From DATLYF01 sp035575095 (lineage in GTDB: Bacteria; Pseudomonadota; Gammaproteobacteria; Competibacterales; Competibacteraceae), in NCBI GenBank assembly GCA_035575095.1, contig DATLYF010000183.1, positions 1 to 32,376 of the forward strand: DNA of 32,376 nucleotides, in the 5' to 3' direction. The position numbers were made by a program, and so were the translations under genes. Each line of letters opens with the position of its first letter. Within the stretch, counting starts at the first letter, position 1. Shown here piece after piece: positions 1 through 6,913 of the stretch. The notes under the pieces were generated by a model. That model was given only the letters and a program-made list of their open reading frames with translations, was not told where the DNA came from and searched no databases.

Positions 1-46
1 GGCCGGTTGCCGTTGCTCCTAATTGTAGCGGGGGAAAAGACCCATC

Positions 47-856
47 TCAGCGCGCCGACAGGGCCTGCCTGCCCCGGCGCGGCGGCAGCAGCATACCGCA
101 CAGGAACAGCAGCGTGGCGGTCAGCACCACCGTCGGCCCGGCCGGAGTATCCCAGCGCAGCGAGGCCCACAGCCCGCCGCACACTGCCAGGACGCCAATG
201 AGGCTGGCCAGCAGCGCCATACCCTCGGGGGTGCGGGCGAAGCGCCGCGCCGCCGCCGCCGGGATGATCATCAGCGAAGTGATGAGCAGGATGCCCACCA
301 CCTTCATGGCCACGGCAATGACCACCGCAATCAGCACCATGAAGGCCAGGCGCACGATGAACACCGGCACGCCCTCGACCTGCGCCAGGTCCTCGTGCAC
401 GGTGACAGCCAGCAGCGGGCGCCAGAGCAAGGCCAGCAGCGCCAGAGCAAGGCCGCCGCCGCCCCAGATCCAGTAAAGATCGCTGTCCGACACCGCCAGG
501 ATGTCACCGAACAGGTAGCCGACCAGATCGACCCGCACCGTCTCCATGAAGGCCAGGGCGACGATGCCCAGCGACAGGGCGGTGTGGGCCAGGATGCCCA
601 GCAGGGTATCGCTGGCCAGGCGCCGGCGCCGCTCCAGCAGCACCAGCAGGATGGCGATGGCTACACAGCCGATCACCACCGTCAGCGCCTGATTCACCCC
701 CAGCAACACCCCCAGCGCCACCCCCAGCAGGCCGGAATGGGCCAGGGTGTCGCCGAAATAGGCCATGCGCCGCCACACCACGAAGGATCCCAGCGGTCCC
801 GTGGCCAGCGCCACTCCGATGCCGCCCAGCAGGGCATGCAGCAGAAACGTATCCAT
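47..856 (-). CDS. znuB: Zinc ABC transporter, membrane permease ZnuB
   Basis: Integral membrane permease of the high-affinity zinc importer. It passes Zn2+ delivered by periplasmic ZnuA across the inner membrane, powered by an ATPase (ZnuC). The 269 residues are almost all hydrophobic helices of the ABC-3 permease family and align along the full length with E. coli ZnuB (261 aa): GPLGSFVVWRRM near residue 20, DTLAHSGLLGVALG near 36, RVDLVGYLFGD near 108, and IIPAAAARRFARTPE near 197. The start at 856 is preceded by a purine-rich GGGGGAGAG ribosome site. The gene is transcribed divergently from znuA across a Zur-like box. Oddly, znuC, usually the first gene of this transcript, does not lie between the box and znuB, and only 46 bases remain downstream in the window, so the ATPase gene must be elsewhere or follow znuB. 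Confidence 0.95.
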   Translation of the reverse strand: MDTFLLHALLGGIGVALATGPLGSFVVWRRMAYFGDTLAHSGLLGVALGVLLGVNQALTVVIGCVAIAILLVLLERRRRLASDTLLGILAHTALSLGIVALAFMETVRVDLVGYLFGDILAVSDSDLYWIWGGGGLALALLALLWRPLLAVTVHEDLAQVEGVPVFIVRLAFMVLIAVVIAVAMKVVGILLITSLMIIPAAAARRFARTPEGMALLASLIGVLAVCGGLWASLRWDTPAGPTVVLTATLLFLCGMLLPPRRGRQALSAR

Positions 857-922
857 CTCTCCCCCTGTCGTCGGTCAGCCTGGCGCCGTGCCTTGCCAGC
901 GGGCGCTGCCATCGTGCATGAT

Positions 923-945
923 GAAATGATACTTTATAACATTAG
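923..945. promoter_or_regulatory. Zur-box-like operator between znuB and znuA
   Basis: A 23-base AT-rich palindrome-like site in a GC-rich background. Its left arm begins GAAATG and its right arm reads TATAACATT; I count 17 of 22 defined positions matching the E. coli Zur consensus as I remember it. It sits 11 bases before the znuA start and 67 before znuB, so a zinc-loaded Zur dimer bound here could repress both genes. The site is seen in the sequence; its use by Zur is inferred from position and match. Confidence 0.75.
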
Positions 946-956
946 GTTCATACACC

Positions 957-1883
957 ATGCGCAAGACCTTCTTCGCTCTGTTGCTCGCCCTGCTGCTGCC
1001 ACTGAGCGCCTGGGCCGCCACGCCCCGGGTGGTGGCTAGCATCAAGCCCGTCCACTCCCTGGTGAGCGCGATCATGGATGGAAGCGGCCAGCACCCGCTG
1101 CTGCTGGTGCGCGGCGGCGCCTCGCCTCACGATTACAACCTGCGCCCCTCCGAGGTACAGGCGGTGAACGGCGCGGCTGTGGTGTTCTGGATCGGCGACG
1201 CCCTGGAGAGCTTCCTGGTCAGGCCGCTGGCCAACGCTCGCGGGGTGCGCTCGGTGGAACTGCTGGAGGCACCCGGCGTGGAGCGGCTGCCGCTGCGTCA
1301 GGGCGGTGCCTGGGAAGCGCACGAGGCGGCCGACGAGCACGATCAGGAGCACGGCCACGCCGGCATTGACGCCCATATCTGGCTCGATCCCGACAACGCC
1401 CGGGCCATGGCGCGCCACATCGCCCAGATCCTGGCCGAACTGGATCCGGCCCAGAGCGAACTCTACCGGCGCAACGCCGCGGCCCTGGACGAACGCCTGG
1501 CGCTGCTGGACCGGGAGCTGGCCGCGCGTCTGCGGCCGTTGCGCGATCGCCCCTACATCGTGTTCCACGATGCCTACCAGTACTTCGAGCGCCACTACGG
1601 GCTGGCTGCCCTCGGCTCCATCACCCTGAGTCCCGAGCAGCGTCCCGGCGCCCGCCGCGTCCAGGAGCTGCGCCGCAGGATCGAGCAACAGCAGGCCTTG
1701 TGCGTATTCAGCGAACCGCAGTTCAAGCCCGAACTGGTCAACACGCTGATACAGGGCACCACGGCCGGCAGCGGCGTGCTCGATCCCGAGGGCGCGGACA
1801 TCGCCGAAGGCCCTGACGCCTATTTCCAGCTCATGCGCGGCCTGGCCGAGGCGCTGGCGGGCTGCCTGCTGCCACGGCCCTGA
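957..1883 (+). CDS. znuA: Zinc ABC transporter, periplasmic zinc-binding protein ZnuA
   Basis: Periplasmic solute-binding protein (cluster A-I) that captures Zn2+ and hands it to ZnuB. Residues 1-20 form a Sec signal peptide ending AWA before ATPRVV. The three histidine ligands expected for ZnuA are present: H58 (SPHDYNLRP), H140 (DAHIWLDP) and H204 (FHDAYQYF). Between the first two lies a short His/Asp/Glu-rich loop (about 121-140, including EHDQEHGHAG), the flexible metal-scavenging loop of zinc members. C249 and C303 match the conserved C-terminal disulfide of E. coli ZnuA. At 308 aa the length is normal. The start codon has only a weak AGGT ribosome site and lies just past the Zur-like box, so the mRNA leader should be very short. 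Expected to be induced by zinc starvation. Confidence 0.95.
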   Translation: MRKTFFALLLALLLPLSAWAATPRVVASIKPVHSLVSAIMDGSGQHPLLLVRGGASPHDYNLRPSEVQAVNGAAVVFWIGDALESFLVRPLANARGVRSVELLEAPGVERLPLRQGGAWEAHEAADEHDQEHGHAGIDAHIWLDPDNARAMARHIAQILAELDPAQSELYRRNAAALDERLALLDRELAARLRPLRDRPYIVFHDAYQYFERHYGLAALGSITLSPEQRPGARRVQELRRRIEQQQALCVFSEPQFKPELVNTLIQGTTAGSGVLDPEGADIAEGPDAYFQLMRGLAEALAGCLLPRP

Positions 1884-1930
1884 TGTCAGGGCGGGGTGAT
1901 AGCGGCTGCACCCAGGCGCAGGCAGACTTG

Positions 1931-1963
1931 CTTTTTCCCTGCGGCAGCAGTACATGGAAAAAG
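1931..1963 (+). promoter_or_regulatory. Inverted repeat overlapping a ribosome-binding site
   Basis: CTTTTTCC at 1931-1938 is the exact reverse complement of GGAAAAAG at 1956-1963, with a 17-base loop. The right arm runs into the AAGGAG ribosome site (1961-1966) of the four-codon frame starting at 1975, so folding of the RNA would partly hide it. The repeat is certain; a regulatory role is a guess. Confidence 0.4.
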
Positions 1964-1989
1964 GAGACGATTCGATGAAGATCGCCTGA
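1954..1989 (+). CDS. Possible leader peptide (11 codons, or 4 from the inner start)
   Basis: A tiny open frame reading MEKGDDSMKIA then TGA. The inner ATG at 1975 has a near-ideal AAGGAGA ribosome site eight bases upstream, giving a four-residue peptide MKIA. It is in the same frame as the membrane protein that starts at 2020, separated from it by this TGA and eight sense codons. It could be a translated leader controlling the downstream gene, or the remains of a longer N-terminus. There is no direct evidence that it is translated. Confidence 0.3.
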   Translation: MEKGDDSMKIA

Positions 1990-2019
1990 GCAAGGCGACA
2001 GCCACCCTGGAGGATGACA

Positions 2020-2355
2020 ATGAAGCGTACCGCCCTCGCCCTACTGGTTCCGCCCGCCGCCGTGGCCCACTACGGCAGTGCCGGCGCCACCGCCGCCCCT
2101 ATCGCCCTGTTCTGGCTGACCAGTCTGATCAGCATCCTCTACGGCCTGGCGGGCGGGGTGCTCGGCCTGCCGTACACCAGTTGGCTGGAGGTCTGGCTCG
2201 GCGTCGGCCTGTGGCTGGCCGCCGCGATGTGGGCACGGCTGGTCATCCGCGGCGTGGACGACGATCTGCGGCACCTACCCGACAGCGCCCGCGACCATCT
2301 GGTAGAGCCGCGCTCTGACGAGGTCGACCCCCACAGCCAGCTTCGCTTCCATTGA
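2020..2355 (+). CDS. Small hypothetical inner-membrane protein (111 aa)
   Basis: Not recognised as a named family. From the start at 2020, which has GGAGG six bases upstream (an in-frame ATG at 2014 is too close to it), the protein is 111 residues. It has a hydrophobic N-terminus (KRTALALLVPPAAVAHYG), two likely membrane helices at about 26-49 (IALFWLTSLISILYGLAGG) and 54-77 (WLEVWLGVGLWLAAAMWARL), and a charged, probably cytoplasmic tail of about 33 residues ending RSDEVDPHSQLRFH. The opening charged residues plus a hydrophobic stretch could act as an uncleaved signal anchor. It lies downstream of znuA on the same strand, after a 136-base gap with an unusual leader, and is convergent with secF. 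Co-transcription with znuA is possible but unproven. Confidence 0.6.
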   Translation: MKRTALALLVPPAAVAHYGSAGATAAPIALFWLTSLISILYGLAGGVLGLPYTSWLEVWLGVGLWLAAAMWARLVIRGVDDDLRHLPDSARDHLVEPRSDEVDPHSQLRFH

Positions 2356-2373
2356 GCGGAGCCTGCACCCTGC

Positions 2374-2392
2374 GGGGCGTTCTCCACGCCCC
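2374..2392. terminator. Hairpin between convergent genes (possible bidirectional terminator)
   Basis: GGGGCGT (2374-2380) pairs with ACGCCCC (2386-2392) around a five-base loop, in the 63-base gap between the 3' ends of the membrane-protein gene and secF. No T-run follows on either strand, so it would be a weak intrinsic terminator or an RNA 3'-end stabiliser. Confidence 0.4.
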
Positions 2393-2418
2393 TGCTTGGC
2401 GCCCTGTCCGTCCCCGGC

Positions 2419-3336
2419 TCAGGGCCGCTCGTCCACTTCCTTGACCTTGGGCAGCAGATCCTCGCGGGTCAGCCCGAGGAAATAGGCCCCGGCGCTGGCG
2501 ATATAGATCGACGAGTAGGTGCCGATCACAATGCCGATGATCATGGCCAGGGCGAAGTTGTGGATGGCCGGTCCGCCCAGGAAGAACAGCACCACCACCG
2601 CGATCAGGGTGGTCAGGCTGGTCATCAGGGTGCGCGACAGCGTCTCGTTGATGGAGATGTTCATCACCTGGAAGGTGTTCTCCTTGCGCAGCCGGCGGAA
2701 GTTCTCGCGGATGCGGTCCAGCACTACCACGGTATCGTTCACCGAGTAGCCGATCACCGCCAGCACCGCCGCCAGCACGGTGAGGTCGAATTCGATACCG
2801 AGCACCGAGAACACGCCGACGGTGAACACCACGTCGTGCACGGTGGCGGCGATGGTACCTAGCGCCAGCTTCCACTCGAAGCGCAGCGCCACGTAGACGA
2901 GAATGCCGAGGATGGCGAACAGGGCCGCCAGGGCGCCATCCTCGATCAGCTCGCCACCGACCACGGAGCCCACGAACTCCACCCGACGCATCTCCACGCC
3001 AGGATCCTTGGCCTGCAGCGCCTGCAGGATGCGGCTGCTGATTGCGGCCGAGTCCATGCCCGCGTGCGGCGCCACCCGTACCAGTACCTCGCGAGCGGTG
3101 CCGAAGTTCTGCGCCTGGGCGCCAGCGAAGCCGGCCTCTCCCAGGGTCTGGCGTATCTGGTCCAGGTTGGCCGCTTGCGGATAGCTGAGCTCGATCACCG
3201 TGCCGCCGGTGAAATCCAGCCCCAGGTTCATGCCGCGGCTGGCCAGGGAGATCACGCAGATCATCAGCACCACGAAGGACATGATCAGGGCCAGCTTGCC
3301 CTTGCCCATGAAATCGATCTGGGTCGTCTTGTTCAT
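2419..3336 (-). CDS. secF: Protein translocase subunit SecF
   Basis: Inner-membrane RND-like subunit which, with SecD, uses the proton gradient to pull exported proteins through SecYEG. The ATG at 3336 is preferred over a GTG at 3342 because a GGAG site lies at proper distance only for the ATG; this gives 305 aa (E. coli SecF is about 323). Visible parts: N-terminal helix (about 13-33), the conserved GLDFTGGTVIEL motif just after it, a periplasmic domain to about 125, then five helices carrying GYSVNDTVVVLDRIRENFR and SRTLMTSLTTLIAVVVLFFL. It follows secD by 22 bases in the usual yajC-secD-secF order. The C-terminal end DLLPKVKEVDERP is cytoplasmic. Confidence 0.96.
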   Translation of the reverse strand: MNKTTQIDFMGKGKLALIMSFVVLMICVISLASRGMNLGLDFTGGTVIELSYPQAANLDQIRQTLGEAGFAGAQAQNFGTAREVLVRVAPHAGMDSAAISSRILQALQAKDPGVEMRRVEFVGSVVGGELIEDGALAALFAILGILVYVALRFEWKLALGTIAATVHDVVFTVGVFSVLGIEFDLTVLAAVLAVIGYSVNDTVVVLDRIRENFRRLRKENTFQVMNISINETLSRTLMTSLTTLIAVVVLFFLGGPAIHNFALAMIIGIVIGTYSSIYIASAGAYFLGLTREDLLPKVKEVDERP

Positions 3337-3358
3337 TGCCACGTCTCCGCCCGCCGCC

Positions 3359-5224
3359 TCAGATGGACAGCCGTTCGACCTTGCGCCCGCCGTAGATCAG
3401 GTTGACCACCGCGCGGGCGATCATGATGGCGCTGAACATGGAGGTGAGAATGCCGATACAGAGCGTCACGGCGAAGCCCTTGACCGGGCCGGAGCCCACG
3501 CCAAACAACACCAGACCGGCGATCAGGGTGGTGATGTTGGAGTCGGCGATGGTGCCGAAGGCCTTCTCGAAGCCGGCATGGATGGCCGCCTGGGGAGAGT
3601 TGCCGAGCTTGAGCTCCTCACGGATACGCTCGTAGATGAGCACGTTGGCATCCACCGCCATACCCATGGTGAGCACGATGCCGGCGATGCCGGGCAGGGT
3701 CAGGGTGGCCTGGAGCATGGACAGCGTCGCCACCAGCAGCACCACGTTGGCGAGCAGGCCGAGGTTGGCGGCGATGCCGAACACTTTGTAGCGCCAGGCC
3801 ATGAACACCATGATGGCAAGCAGGCTGATTAGTGCCGAGTTGAAGCCCTGCTCGATGTTCTCCTTGCCGGCGCTGGGACCGACGGTGCGCTCCTCGACGA
3901 TCTGGATGGGGGCGGCCAGGGCGCCGGCGCGCAGCAGCAGGGCCAGGTCACGAGCTTCGTTGGCATTGTCCAGGCCGGTGATCTGGAAGCGCTTGGAGAG
4001 ACGGTCGCGGATCACGGCGACGTTGATCACTTCCTCGACGGTCGTGTTGACCCGCTCCAGCTTGCCGTCGATCTCCCGGGTCTCGACCTTGTTCTCGATG
4101 AACACCACTGCCATCGGCTTGCCGATGTTGTCCTTGGTGGCTTCCTCCATGCGCTTGGCACCGCTGGCGTCCAGGGTCACCGACACCATCGGCCCGCCGG
4201 TCTGCGGATCGAAGCCGGAAGCGGCATCGATGATGCTGTCGCCCTTGAGCATCACCCGCCGCTCGAGCAGGATCGGCTGGCCCGTGTCGCGGCGCTTGTA
4301 GAGCTTGGCACCGAGCGGCGCGCGGCCGCCAGCGGCGACCTGGGCCGCATCGCCCTCCTCGCTCACCATGTGGAACTCCAGGGTGGCGGTGGCGCCCAGG
4401 ATCTCCTTGGCGCGGGCGGTATCCTGCACGCCGGGTAGTTGTACCACGATGCGGCTCTCGCCTTGTTGCTGGATGACCGGCTCGGCCACGCCCAGCTCGT
4501 TGACGCGATTGCGCAGGATGGTGATGTTCTGCTGCAGGGCGAAGCGGCGTTTCTCCTGGATCTCCTGCGGGCGCAGGGCGAGCTTGAGGTCATAGCGGTC
4601 AGCTCCATCCTCCGCGCTGTATTGCAGGTTGGGCAGTACCTTCTCGATGGCGGCGCGACCCTGGTCGCGCTCGGCGGCGGAGGCGAAGCGCACCCGCACG
4701 CCGCCACCGGCATCGCGGCCGACGCTGGCGTAGCGGACTTTCTGCTCGCGCAGCAGAGAGCGCACGTCGTCGGCGTAGCCTTCCTCGGCCTGGCGGATCA
4801 CCGCGTTCATGTCCACTTCCATGAGAAAGTGCACGCCGCCGCGCAGGTCCAGGCCCAGGTACATAGGCCGCAAGCCCAGCCGCTCCAGCCAGCCGGGCAT
4901 GTCCGGCGCCAGATTGAGGGCGACCACGAACTGGTTGCCGAGAGCGGTGCGCAGCACATCGGCGGCCTTGAGCTGGGTTTCGGTGTCGACGAAGCGCACC
5001 AGCAGCCGGTCGGTGCTGCGTTCGGCGCGCTTGTAGGCGAGTTTGTCGCCGTCCAGGGTCTTGAGCACCTGGTCGTATACGGCCTGTGTCAGCTCCGCAC
5101 CGCGGGCGGGCGAGATCTGCACCGACGGATCCTCGCCGAATACGTTCGGCAGCGCATAAAGCGCGCTGCCCAGCAGGACCACGGCGATGATGAGGTGTTT
5201 CCACCAGGGGTAACGATTCATCAT
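3359..5224 (-). CDS. secD: Protein translocase subunit SecD
   Basis: Partner of SecF in the SecDF-YajC complex, which improves the forward movement of secreted proteins using proton-motive force. I chose the ATG at 5224 (MMNRYPWWKHL, matching the E. coli start MLNRYP), preceded by GGGAG; an upstream ATG at 5239 has a poorly spaced site. This gives 621 aa against about 615 in E. coli. Domains: helix about 9-28, conserved LGLDLRGGVHFLMEV near 124, large periplasmic P1 region (about 30-450) including the NELGVAEPVIQQQGESRIVVQLPG segment, then five C-terminal helices with GMAVDANVLIYERIREE, which holds the conserved aspartate for proton flow. The end GGRKVERLSI is basic and cytoplasmic. It sits between yajC and secF with short gaps. 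Confidence 0.97.
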   Translation of the reverse strand: MMNRYPWWKHLIIAVVLLGSALYALPNVFGEDPSVQISPARGAELTQAVYDQVLKTLDGDKLAYKRAERSTDRLLVRFVDTETQLKAADVLRTALGNQFVVALNLAPDMPGWLERLGLRPMYLGLDLRGGVHFLMEVDMNAVIRQAEEGYADDVRSLLREQKVRYASVGRDAGGGVRVRFASAAERDQGRAAIEKVLPNLQYSAEDGADRYDLKLALRPQEIQEKRRFALQQNITILRNRVNELGVAEPVIQQQGESRIVVQLPGVQDTARAKEILGATATLEFHMVSEEGDAAQVAAGGRAPLGAKLYKRRDTGQPILLERRVMLKGDSIIDAASGFDPQTGGPMVSVTLDASGAKRMEEATKDNIGKPMAVVFIENKVETREIDGKLERVNTTVEEVINVAVIRDRLSKRFQITGLDNANEARDLALLLRAGALAAPIQIVEERTVGPSAGKENIEQGFNSALISLLAIMVFMAWRYKVFGIAANLGLLANVVLLVATLSMLQATLTLPGIAGIVLTMGMAVDANVLIYERIREELKLGNSPQAAIHAGFEKAFGTIADSNITTLIAGLVLFGVGSGPVKGFAVTLCIGILTSMFSAIMIARAVVNLIYGGRKVERLSI

Positions 5225-5271
5225 GGAAGACGCTCCCATCCTGTTCCGGAGCGGAGGGGGAAGTCGGGGGG

Positions 5272-5604
5272 TTACAGATTGCCCTTGACGGTGCCCTTGG
5301 GCATGAGCGAACTCACCGCCTGCTTCTGTACCTTGAGCTGCACGTTGTCGGCCACCTCCAGCAGGATGAAGTTCTCGCCGATCTCCACCACCCGGCCGAG
5401 CAGGCCGCCGCCGGTCACCACCTCGTCCCCCTTCTTCAGCGCCTCCACCATCTGCTTGTGCTCCTTGGCGCGCTTGGTCTGGGGGCGGATCAGCAGGAAG
5501 TAAAACACCACGATCAGCAGGATCGGGAAGAGCAGCCCCAGCATGTCCGGGCCGGGGCCCGTGCCCCCCTGCTGGGCCATGGCATCAGCGATGAAAAAAC
5601 TCAT
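5272..5604 (-). CDS. yajC: Sec translocon accessory protein YajC
   Basis: Small single-span membrane protein that co-purifies with SecDF. From the ATG at 5604 (MSFFIADAMAQQ), with GAGGAG about nine bases upstream, it is 110 aa, the normal family length. The open frame extends 20 codons further upstream, but that part is unlike YajC. A helix spans about 21-40 (MLGLLFPILLIVVFYFLLI), followed by the family hallmark RPQTKRAKEHKQMVEALKKGD and the cytoplasmic domain with VVTGGGLLGRVVEIGENF. It lies upstream of secD by 47 bases and downstream of tgt by 69, the classic tgt-yajC-secD-secF order. Confidence 0.96.
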   Translation of the reverse strand: MSFFIADAMAQQGGTGPGPDMLGLLFPILLIVVFYFLLIRPQTKRAKEHKQMVEALKKGDEVVTGGGLLGRVVEIGENFILLEVADNVQLKVQKQAVSSLMPKGTVKGNL

Positions 5605-5672
5605 GGTATCGGACTCCTCGTTCGTTGGCCGGGTCGGCGGTGCGTGTGCCCGCAAGCACGTCAAAGCGCCGT

Positions 5673-5678
5673 ATTATA
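5673..5678 (-). promoter_or_regulatory. Possible -10 box for yajC-secDF
   Basis: A perfect TATAAT on the minus strand overlaps the tgt stop codon, 69 bases before the yajC start. I find no good -35 element at the proper distance, so this is a suggestion only; the genes may simply be co-transcribed from tgt. Confidence 0.3.
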
Positions 5679-6789
5679 CACAGGCGGCGGCCTTTGGCCC
5701 GCGCCTGGCGTAGAACTCCCGGGCGTAGGCATCCAGCCTTCCGGCCTCGATGGCATGGCGGATGTCGCGCATCAGCTCCTGGTAGTAATGCAGGTTGTGG
5801 ATGGTATTGAGCCGGGCGCCGAGGATCTCGTTGCACTTATCCAGATGGCGCAGGTAGGCACGGCTATAGTGGCGGCAGGTGTAGCAGCCGCAGTCCTCGG
5901 CGATGGGCCGGGTGTCGTCCTGGTAGCGGCTGTTGCGGATACGTACATCGCCGTCATGAGTGAACAGATGGCCATTGCGGGCGTTGCGGGTGGGCATTAC
6001 GCAGTCGAACATGTCCACCCCACGGCGCACCGCCTCCAGGATATCCTCGGGCTTGCCCACGCCCATCAGATAGCGCGGGCGCTCGCCGGGCAGCAGCGGC
6101 ATCGTGGTCTCGAGTGTCGCCAGGCGCTCCTCCATGGGCTCGCCCACCGCCAGTCCGCCGATGGCGTAGCCGTCGAAGCCGATCTCGCGCAGACCCGCCG
6201 CCGAGTGCGCTCGTAGATGCGGATAGATGCCGCCCTGGACGATGCCGAACAGGGCCGATGGACTGTCGCCGTGAGCCTCCTTGGAGCGCCGCGCCCAGCG
6301 CAAGCTGAGCTCCATCGACTGGCGCGCTGCCTGCTCGGTGGCCGGATAGGGCGTGCACTCGTCGAAGATCATGACGATAACCGAGCCGAGCGCCCGCTGC
6401 ACCGCCATAGACTGCTCCGGCCCCAGGAACACCCGGCTGCCGTCTACCGGCGACTGGAAACGCACCCCCTCTTCGCTGATCTTGCGCATGGCGGCCAGGG
6501 AGAACACCTGGAAGCCGCCGGAGTCGGTGAGAATCGGTCCGTCCCAGTGCATGAACTCGTGCAGGCCGCCGTGCCGACTGATGATCTCGGTACCGGGCCG
6601 CAGCATCAGATGAAAGGTATTGCCGAGGATGATCTCGGCACCGATGGCCCGCAACTCCTCCGGGGTCATGGCCTTGACCGTACCGTAGGTGCCCACCGGC
6701 ATGAACGCCGGGGTCTCCACCGTGCCGCGGGCAAAGCGCAGGCGACCGCGGCGGGCGGCGCCATCGCTATGGGTGATATGGAACTCCAT
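5674..6789 (-). CDS. tgt: Queuine tRNA-ribosyltransferase (tRNA-guanine transglycosylase)
   Basis: Exchanges guanine-34 in the anticodon of tRNA-Asp, -Asn, -His and -Tyr for preQ1, a step in queuosine synthesis. The start at 6789 gives MEFHITHSDGAARRGRLRF, aligning with E. coli Tgt; upstream in-frame codons do not. The 371 residues contain catalytic D89 (LTDSGGFQVF), the nucleophile region D262 (FDCVMPTRNARNG), the substrate loop GGLAVGEP, and zinc ligands C300, C302, C305 and H331 (CGCYTCRHYS and NTIHNLHYY). The fold is the bacterial single-chain type. queA, often next to tgt, is absent here: a divergent gene starts 124 bases upstream. Confidence 0.97.
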   Translation of the reverse strand: MEFHITHSDGAARRGRLRFARGTVETPAFMPVGTYGTVKAMTPEELRAIGAEIILGNTFHLMLRPGTEIISRHGGLHEFMHWDGPILTDSGGFQVFSLAAMRKISEEGVRFQSPVDGSRVFLGPEQSMAVQRALGSVIVMIFDECTPYPATEQAARQSMELSLRWARRSKEAHGDSPSALFGIVQGGIYPHLRAHSAAGLREIGFDGYAIGGLAVGEPMEERLATLETTMPLLPGERPRYLMGVGKPEDILEAVRRGVDMFDCVMPTRNARNGHLFTHDGDVRIRNSRYQDDTRPIAEDCGCYTCRHYSRAYLRHLDKCNEILGARLNTIHNLHYYQELMRDIRHAIEAGRLDAYAREFYARRGPKAAACV

Positions 6790-6913
6790 GATCGCCTTTT
6801 CCAGCACTGGAACGAAACGGCCATGATCGGCACCGCGGCGTCGCTTGGCAAGAGCAGGCACGGTCGCTAACCTGTGCCACCATCATCGCTATAACCTCAG
6901 CAAGGGCCGGACC

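Noticed and set aside
1877..1892. GCCCTGA / TCAGGGC hairpin at the end of znuA as a terminator
   Set aside because: Overlaps the stop codon, has only a two-to-four-base loop and no T-run.
1987..1989. TGA in the leader frame read as selenocysteine
   Set aside because: No selenocysteine insertion structure is apparent, the downstream gene has its own ribosome site, and the peptide resembles no selenoprotein.
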